Assembly: GCA_020025115.1 (NCBI GenBank)
Contig: JAHHSP010000027.1
Location: 1-12,029, forward strand
Reading direction: 5' to 3'
Origin: Collinsella sp.
GTDB lineage: Bacteria > Actinomycetota > Coriobacteriia > Coriobacteriales > Coriobacteriaceae
Length of the DNA: 12,029 nt
This document shows positions 6,985 to 12,029 of the stretch, one piece after another. Within the stretch, counting starts at the first letter, position 1. Every line of letters starts with the position of its first letter. Under the pieces are notes generated by a model, which made no database searches, was not told the origin of the DNA, and saw nothing but the letters and a program-made list of their open reading frames with translations. The position numbers were made by a program, and so were the translations under genes.

Positions 6985-9312
6985 ATGGGCAACGATGGGC
7001 ACGGAAAGAAACGTGACATGAGCTACACCCAGAATCGAGAGCTCTCCTGGCTCAGATTCGATGAACGCGTGCTCGCCGAATCCCTCGACGAGACCGTGCC
7101 GCTGTTCGAGCGCCTGAAGTTCATAGCCATCTTCGAGAGCAACATGCACGAGTTCCTCATGGTGCGCATAGGCGGCCTTTCCAGCCTGGCGACCCTTAAG
7201 CGACAGCCGCGTGACAACAAGAGCGGCATGACCCCCTCCGAGCAGGTCGCCGCCGTGTTCTCCGAACTGCCCGGCCTCTTCACCCAGGCAGCGGGGTCCC
7301 TGCGCCGCATCGAGTCCCTCCTGCGCATGAAGGGCATCGAGCGCATCACGCCCGGAGAGCTTTTCGGTGCTGAACGCGACGCCGTGCGCAGCTACTTCAA
7401 CCGCAACATCCTGCCCATCTTCTCCCCGCTCATCATCGACCCCCGTCACCCGTTCCCCAATCTGCGCAACGGCGCGCTGTACGTGACGTGCACGCTCGCG
7501 GCCGCCTCGGAGGACGAGCAGGGCCTGCTCGGCATCATCGAGGTGCCATCCTCTCTGCCGCGCGTGGTCGAGATCTCCCACGAAGACGGGCGACTGCGCT
7601 ACATCCTGCTCGAAGATATCATCTTGGCCTGCCTCGATTCCTGTTTCGGCTCCTACACGCCGCAGGACGGCGCGGTGATCCGCGTCACCCGCAACGCCGA
7701 CCTGGACCCGGACGGAGAGGGTGTCGAGGAAGACGAGGATTACCGCCAGCATATGAAGAAGGTGCTCAAGAAGCGCATGAGGCTGCAGCCCGTCCTCTTG
7801 GCGATCCATGGCAGCCTCGATCGAGAGGCCGTCAAGGCGATCCGCAAGGCGCTGGGCCTGTCGCAGCAGGCGGTGCTGAACGTCGACATGCCGCTCGACC
7901 TCGGATTCATCTTCGCCTTGGAGGACAAGCTTCCCGGTGGCGCACGCGAAAAGTTGCTCTTCAGCCCCTTCTCCCCGCAGCCGAGCCCCCTGTTCTGCCC
8001 CGGCAAACCCATGCGCGAGCAGATCCTTGCCGGCGACAAGTTGCTGTTCTACCCGTATGAATCCATGAACACCCTGCTCGACCTCATCAACGAGGCGGCG
8101 CACGACGACGCCTGCATCTCGCTGCGCATCACACTCTACCGCGTGGCCCGCAAGTCGCGCCTGTGCGAATCCCTGATCTCGGCCGCCGAGCACGGCAAGG
8201 AGGTCACGGTCCTCATGGAGCTGCGCGCCCGTTTCGATGAGGAGAACAACATCGCCTGGGCCGAACGGCTCGAGGAAGCCGGGTGCACGGTCATCTACGG
8301 CGCCGAGGGCTTCAAATGCCATTCCAAGATCTGCAAGCTCACCTATCATGACCAGGGACGCATCGAACGCATCACGCTCCTGGGCACGGGCAACTTCAAC
8401 GAGAAAACCGCGCGTCTGTACTCGGATTTCATGCTCATGACGGCGCACAAGGGCATAGGCGAAGACGCCAATGCGTTCTTCCGCAACCTGACGCTCGGCA
8501 ACCTGCACGGCGAATACCGTTATCTCGGCGTCGCGCCCGCCGGCCTCAAACCGCTCGTCATGGATGGCCTCGACCGCGAGATCGCCCGCGCACGCGCCGG
8601 CATGCCCGCGCACGCCTTCTTCAAGATGAACTCCCTGACCGATCGCGAGGTTATCGACAAGATCGCCGAGGCGAGCCGCGTGGGCGTACGCGTCGACATG
8701 ATCATCCGCGGCATCTCATGCATGCTGCCGGGCATCGAGGGAAGCACCGAGAACGTGCACATCCGCTCGATCGTCGGGCGCTTCTTGGAACATGCGCGCG
8801 TCTACGCGTTCGGCGAGGAGGCGGACACGGTGTACCTGTCCAGCGCCGACATGATGACGCGCAACACCGAGCATCGCGTCGAGATCGCCTATCCCGTCCT
8901 CGACCCCGCCTGTCGCGCCATGGTGCGCAGCTACATGGCCGATCAGCTGCGCGACAACGTCAAAGCCCGAGAGCTCGACGCACGCGGGCGCTGGGTCCGC
9001 GTTGCCCGCGCGGAGGACGAGGCCCCCTTCAACGCGCAGGAGCACCTCATGGCTCGGGCCATCGAGCGAGCCCGTGCCGCGGAGGAGGAACGCGCCCGGG
9101 CAGCGGCGGAGAAAGAGCGGCGGGCACGCGCCGAGCTCCTGGACTCCGCGCAGCCCCTACCCAGTGCACGCACATGCGAGGCCGCCCTCGCCAGAGGGGA
9201 GATCGTGCAAACCGAGGCCACCGTCATCGTTCCGGCAACCCAACCCGCCGAGAGCCGTTTCAAGCGCGGCTGGCGCATGATCATGGACGGCTTCAGGGAG
9301 ATGTTCTCCTAA
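6985..9312 (+). CDS. ppk1: Polyphosphate kinase PPK1 with extended C-terminus
   Basis: The enzyme reversibly transfers the terminal phosphate of ATP to inorganic polyphosphate, through a phosphohistidine. The 775 residues include the N-terminal motif NRELSWLRFDERVL (17-30), the head domain, and two phospholipase-D-like catalytic domains. Arg386 (TLYR), Arg416 (ARFDEE), His446 (CHSKICKL, the phosphorylated His) and His603 (EHARVYAFG) all lie 11 residues beyond E. coli Arg375, Arg405, His435 and His592. GTGNFNEKTARLYSDF and SSADMMTRN are also intact. E. coli PPK ends at 688, so about 76 residues here are extra: an Ala/Arg/Glu-rich helical stretch, then a basic amphipathic end (RFKRGWRMIMDGFREMFS). 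The ATG at 6985 is chosen because GAGGAGGG lies seven bases upstream. An upstream in-frame GTG at 6946 falls inside the leader hairpin and is rejected. Confidence 0.97.
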   Translation: MGNDGHGKKRDMSYTQNRELSWLRFDERVLAESLDETVPLFERLKFIAIFESNMHEFLMVRIGGLSSLATLKRQPRDNKSGMTPSEQVAAVFSELPGLFTQAAGSLRRIESLLRMKGIERITPGELFGAERDAVRSYFNRNILPIFSPLIIDPRHPFPNLRNGALYVTCTLAAASEDEQGLLGIIEVPSSLPRVVEISHEDGRLRYILLEDIILACLDSCFGSYTPQDGAVIRVTRNADLDPDGEGVEEDEDYRQHMKKVLKKRMRLQPVLLAIHGSLDREAVKAIRKALGLSQQAVLNVDMPLDLGFIFALEDKLPGGAREKLLFSPFSPQPSPLFCPGKPMREQILAGDKLLFYPYESMNTLLDLINEAAHDDACISLRITLYRVARKSRLCESLISAAEHGKEVTVLMELRARFDEENNIAWAERLEEAGCTVIYGAEGFKCHSKICKLTYHDQGRIERITLLGTGNFNEKTARLYSDFMLMTAHKGIGEDANAFFRNLTLGNLHGEYRYLGVAPAGLKPLVMDGLDREIARARAGMPAHAFFKMNSLTDREVIDKIAEASRVGVRVDMIIRGISCMLPGIEGSTENVHIRSIVGRFLEHARVYAFGEEADTVYLSSADMMTRNTEHRVEIAYPVLDPACRAMVRSYMADQLRDNVKARELDARGRWVRVARAEDEAPFNAQEHLMARAIERARAAEEERARAAAEKERRARAELLDSAQPLPSARTCEAALARGEIVQTEATVIVPATQPAESRFKRGWRMIMDGFREMFS

Positions 9313-9340
9313 GGGCGCCGGCAAGGACGGGCGCCGGCTT
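9313..9340 (+). terminator. Possible ppk1 terminator: repeated GGGCGCCGGC
   Basis: Directly after the ppk1 stop, GGGCGCCGGC occurs twice (9313-9322 and 9329-9338). The self-complementary GCCGGC in each copy can form a 6-bp all-GC stem with a 10-base loop. Only TT follows, so it would be an imperfect terminator, as is common in high-GC genomes. Confidence 0.4.
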
Positions 9341-9368
9341 CAGAAGATGCTCGGCAGGGGCTCCAAAG

Positions 9369-9403
9369 CGAGGCCTCGATCGAGGCCCGTCCCCTCATTG
9401 GGG
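9369..9403. terminator. Palindrome and small hairpin between convergent ppk1 and uup
   Basis: GGCCTCGATCGAGGCC (9372-9387) is a perfect 16-base palindrome that also contains CGAGGCC twice in direct orientation (9369-9375 and 9381-9387). Next to it is CCCC-TCATT-GGGG (9391-9403), followed by CTTAAGC. Lying 8 to 45 bases past the end of uup, these elements could stop transcription from either side. No long T-run is present, so the terminator role is an inference. Confidence 0.4.
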
Positions 9404-9411
9404 CTTAAGCG

Positions 9412-11292
9412 TCAGCCCTCCAACCGCTCACTCGCCTCAAGCCATGCCATTTCGAGCTCGTCGAGCTCGCCGCGCGCAGCGGCGATGTCGTCCTGCCGCG
9501 CGGCGAGCGCGGCGAAATCGGTGGGGTCGATGTCGAACATCCCCCGCTCCAGCTCCTCGACCCTGGCGCGACGCGTCTCCATTTTGCGCTCGAGGGAGGC
9601 GATCTCCTTCTTGAGACGCTGACGCTCCGTATTCGAAAGCCCGTTCCGAGGGCCCTGGGCGCCCGACTGCGGGGCGTTCGAGGAGCCCGGGGCATCGCCT
9701 TGCCCACCGCCGAATCCGGGGGCTTGAGGACGCTCGGAACCGCCCGCGCTCAAAGCGCCCGTCAGGTGAAGATACTCATCCACACCGCCCGGCACGTGTC
9801 GCAAGGTGCCATCGATGAGCGCCCATTGTTGATCGGTCACGCGCTCCATGAGGAAGCGGTCGTGCGTGACCAGGATGAGCGTGCCGGGCCAGCTGTCCAG
9901 CAGGTCCTCCACAAGCGCGAGCATATCCGTGTCCAAGTCATTGCCGGGCTCGTCCAGGATGAGCACGTTGGGCTCCTCGAGAATGGTGAGCAGCAGCGAC
10001 AGGCGGCGCTTCTGCCCGCCGGAAAGATCCTTGATGCGGCTCCACATCTGCTGCTGCGTGAAACCGAGGCGCTCGAGAAGCTTCTCGGGACTCGTCTCCT
10101 TGCCCTCGACCATCACATAGCGCTTGCCGCGGGCGAGCACCTCGCGAATCGTGTCCTCCTCGACGGGCTTCAACTCATCGAGCTGCTGAGAGAGCACGCC
10201 GAAGCGCACCGTCGAGCCGATCCTCACTCGGCCACGGCGCGGGGCGAGCTTGCCCTGGATGACGTTGAGCAGCGTGGTCTTGCCCGCGCCGTTTTCGCCC
10301 AGAAGGCCGTACCGGTCGCCGGCGCCGATGAGCCAGGTCACATCCGAGAGCACGGGGCGCGGGGCCGTCCCATCGCCGGGGCCACCCTCCCCCGCACCGT
10401 CTTCATAGCCCGCATCGACGTCGATCACATCGATGACCTGCTTGCCCAGGCGGCTCACCGCGAGGCGCTTCAGCTCGAGCTCATTGCGCACGGGAGGGAC
10501 GTCGGCGATGAGCTCGCGAGCCGCCTCGACGCGGAATTTGGGTTTGGTGCTGCGAGCCTGTGCACCGCGCGAGAGCCATGCGAGCTCCTTGCGCGCCATG
10601 TTCCGGCGGCGCTCCTCGGTCACGGCGGCCATGCGGTCGCGCTCCACGCGCTGCAGGATGTAGGCGGAGTAGCCGCCCTCGAACGGGTCGACGCGTCCGT
10701 CGTGCACCTCCCACATAGAGGTGCAGACCTCGTCCAGGAACCATCGGTCATGCGTCACGACGAGCATGGCGCCGCCGCCGCGCTGCCAGCGCGACTTGAG
10801 GTGCTCGGCGAGCCAGTTGATGGTGCGCATGTCAAGATGGTTGGTGGGCTCGTCCAACATGAGGACGTCGTAGTCGCCGATGAGCAGACGCGCCAGGTCC
10901 ACACGCCGTCGCTGACCGCCGGACAGCTCTCCCACCAGGCCCTCCCAGGGCACGTCCGCGATGAGCCCGTCTAAGATCTGGCGGACACGCGGGCTCGCGG
11001 CCCACTCGTACTCGGGAAGGTCGCCCACCACGGCCCCGCGCACCGTGGAGGCGTCGTCGAGCGCATCGCGCTGACCGAGCACACCCACCGTCACATCACG
11101 GCGGCGCGTCACGCGCCCCGCATCCGGTTCGATCGTCCCGGAGAGCACGCCGAGCAAACTCGATTTGCCGTCGCCGTTCTTACCGACGATGCCGATACGA
11201 TCGCCCTCGTTGACGCCCAGGGTCACATCCTGGGCGATCAGCTTGGTTGGAAACTCCAAATGCACGCTATCGCAGCCGAGCAGAATGGCCAT
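9412..11292 (-). CDS. uup: Uup-like ABC-F ATPase with C-terminal coiled coil
   Basis: This is a soluble ABC-F protein with two ATPase domains and no membrane segments; the class acts on ribosomes or, for Uup, also on branched DNA. In 626 residues, the first domain has Walker A GKNGDGKSS (37-45), LSGGQ (123-127) and DEPTNHLD (147-154). The second has GENGAGKT (332-339), LSGGQ (423-427) and DEPGNDLD (447-454). The linker region contains RKELAWLSRGAQARSTKPKFR-like sequence (starting at 234), typical of Uup. A Gly/Ser/Pro/Ala-rich tether (about 511-553) leads to a coiled coil (about 554-625) like Uup's C-terminal domain. GAGGAG (minus strand, 11300-11305) precedes the ATG by seven bases. It could instead be another housekeeping ABC-F subfamily; a resistance role is not suggested by context. 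Confidence 0.88.
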   Translation of the reverse strand: MAILLGCDSVHLEFPTKLIAQDVTLGVNEGDRIGIVGKNGDGKSSLLGVLSGTIEPDAGRVTRRRDVTVGVLGQRDALDDASTVRGAVVGDLPEYEWAASPRVRQILDGLIADVPWEGLVGELSGGQRRRVDLARLLIGDYDVLMLDEPTNHLDMRTINWLAEHLKSRWQRGGGAMLVVTHDRWFLDEVCTSMWEVHDGRVDPFEGGYSAYILQRVERDRMAAVTEERRRNMARKELAWLSRGAQARSTKPKFRVEAARELIADVPPVRNELELKRLAVSRLGKQVIDVIDVDAGYEDGAGEGGPGDGTAPRPVLSDVTWLIGAGDRYGLLGENGAGKTTLLNVIQGKLAPRRGRVRIGSTVRFGVLSQQLDELKPVEEDTIREVLARGKRYVMVEGKETSPEKLLERLGFTQQQMWSRIKDLSGGQKRRLSLLLTILEEPNVLILDEPGNDLDTDMLALVEDLLDSWPGTLILVTHDRFLMERVTDQQWALIDGTLRHVPGGVDEYLHLTGALSAGGSERPQAPGFGGGQGDAPGSSNAPQSGAQGPRNGLSNTERQRLKKEIASLERKMETRRARVEELERGMFDIDPTDFAALAARQDDIAAARGELDELEMAWLEASERLEG

Positions 11293-11403
11293 ATCAACGC
11301 TCCTCGCTTATCTTTGCACGGCTTTTCATCTTACCAGCCGTCCATACTACCGAGCGGCGCGCATGGGTAGAAGATATAGCGTTGTCATCGATAGGAGGAC
11401 CTC
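11293..11403. promoter_or_regulatory. Divergent promoter region between uup and the GNAT gene
   Basis: These 111 bases separate two divergent starts. TAAGAT on the minus strand (11327-11332) is a possible -10 box for uup, and TATAGC (11375-11380) a weak one for the acetyltransferase gene. An AGGAGG ribosome binding site (11393-11398) precedes the latter. A 5-bp inverted repeat (GGCTT-type arms around 11318-11339) is too weak to interpret. Confidence 0.3.
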
Positions 11404-12029
11404 ATGACCATCGACCCCGACGAGTTCACGTTCCGCGCCGCGCGCCACGAGGACTTGGACGAATTCGCCGACCTGTACTGCACGCTGTGGACCAACAGCC
11501 TTCGCAACCGCGGCGACTTCGAAGATGCCATGCTCGCGGGACGGTACAACATATCCATGCAGTTCAACCGCTCCCCCATCACGATCGTCGCGGAAGCGGA
11601 CGGCAAGCCGGTCGCCCTATGCTGCGTCGGCGTGTTCGACGATGGCAAGCCGCGCGTGAACGAGCACTGGCACGAGCGCTATGAGGACCTGCTGGCACAG
11701 GCGACCGCTCGCCTCGAACAGGGTGGCGACGACCGCCTGGCCGGATGCCTGTTCGGAGATACGCACGAGAAGGCGACGGCCGACCGCTTTGCCGCCACCG
11801 GCAACGAGTTCGCGCAAGCACAGATAAACCTGCTCATAATCCGCCCCGAATACCAGGGCAAGGGGCTGGGGCGGGAGCTGCTGCGACGCGCCCGCACCGC
11901 GATCGGAGACGCCGGGCGCACCAAGTTCTTCCTCATGACCGACAGCGAATCCGACTGGCATTTCTACGACCATATCGGCATGACCCGCATCGCGGAGGAC
12001 CACAGCCAGGACACAGGCGACGGCTTCAC
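11404..12029 (+). CDS. GNAT-family N-acetyltransferase (3' end outside the window)
   Basis: There are 208 codons with no stop before the right edge. The start MTIDPDEFTFRAARHEDLDEF has the beginning typical of GNAT proteins, and AGGAGG lies five bases before the ATG. The acetyl-CoA-binding signature RPEYQGKGLGREL is at 147-159 (Q-G-K-G-L-G matches Q/RxxGxG/A). FYDHIGMTR follows at 187-195, the usual motif B region. The stretch between residues 85 and 135 (VNEHWHERYEDLLAQATARL and after) is longer than in minimal GNATs and may cover the substrate site. The substrate cannot be deduced. The gene is divergent from uup with separate start signals. Family assignment is firm and function unknown. 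Confidence 0.9.
   Translation, partial: MTIDPDEFTFRAARHEDLDEFADLYCTLWTNSLRNRGDFEDAMLAGRYNISMQFNRSPITIVAEADGKPVALCCVGVFDDGKPRVNEHWHERYEDLLAQATARLEQGGDDRLAGCLFGDTHEKATADRFAATGNEFAQAQINLLIIRPEYQGKGLGRELLRRARTAIGDAGRTKFFLMTDSESDWHFYDHIGMTRIAEDHSQDTGDGF

Noticed and set aside
6979..8613. 544-codon minus-strand ORF antisense to ppk1
   Set aside because: It is fully covered by ppk1, whose motifs are all intact. Long antisense ORFs are expected in high-GC codon usage, and no ribosome binding site or family motif supports it.
6985..11292. A functional polyphosphate-ABC-F system
   Set aside because: ppk1 and uup are convergent with terminator-like DNA between them, so they are not an operon. Proximity alone does not support a joint role.
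1..12029. Mobile element, defence island, toxin-antitoxin pair, CRISPR array or tRNA
   Set aside because: No transposase, integrase, regularly spaced repeats, tRNA-like cloverleaf or small toxin-like gene pair is visible. All strong ORFs are housekeeping or transport genes of similar composition.

Overview
The window is high-GC, tightly packed chromosomal DNA with strong AGGAGG-type ribosome binding sites. Gene content and protein style suggest an actinomycete, and I lean towards Coriobacteriia. The reasons are kdpFABC divergent from kdpDE, a 360-residue group III-like phosphofructokinase, an Ala/Arg-rich PPK1 and a Uup-type ABC-F. This placement is an inference, since no rRNA or marker gene is present. 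I see no insertion sequence, integrase, tRNA, CRISPR array or other sign of an accessory island.

Left part (1-5623): a high-affinity potassium uptake locus. The minus strand carries kdpF (28 residues), kdpA and the first nine codons of kdpB, which runs off the left edge. The plus strand carries the divergent sensor kinase gene kdpD and response regulator gene kdpE, overlapping by 8 bases. Between the two arms is a tandem 11-base direct repeat, the arrangement an OmpR-family regulator such as KdpE would bind. It lies about equally far from candidate promoters on either side, so one site may serve both arms.

Centre (5620-9312): a phosphofructokinase gene on the minus strand converges on kdpE so tightly that the two stop codons share the palindrome CTAG. 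Divergent from it, across a 282-base regulatory region, is ppk1 (polyphosphate kinase). Its leader holds a perfect 10-bp-stem hairpin just before the Shine-Dalgarno sequence. PPK1 has about 76 extra C-terminal residues that are charged and probably helical.

Right part (9313-12029): a short gap with GC-rich repeats and a 16-base palindrome separates ppk1 from a convergent uup-like ABC-F ATPase gene. Divergent from that gene is a GNAT acetyltransferase gene cut by the right edge.

The genes are loosely linked by cation and energy physiology (K+ import, glycolysis, polyphosphate), but only the kdp genes form an evident functional unit. I found no convincing new multi-gene system. The items most worth a second look are regulatory DNA (the kdp operator, the ppk leader hairpin, the CTAG stop overlap) and lineage-specific protein features (the KdpA insert, the PPK1 tail, the phosphofructokinase phosphoryl-donor residues).
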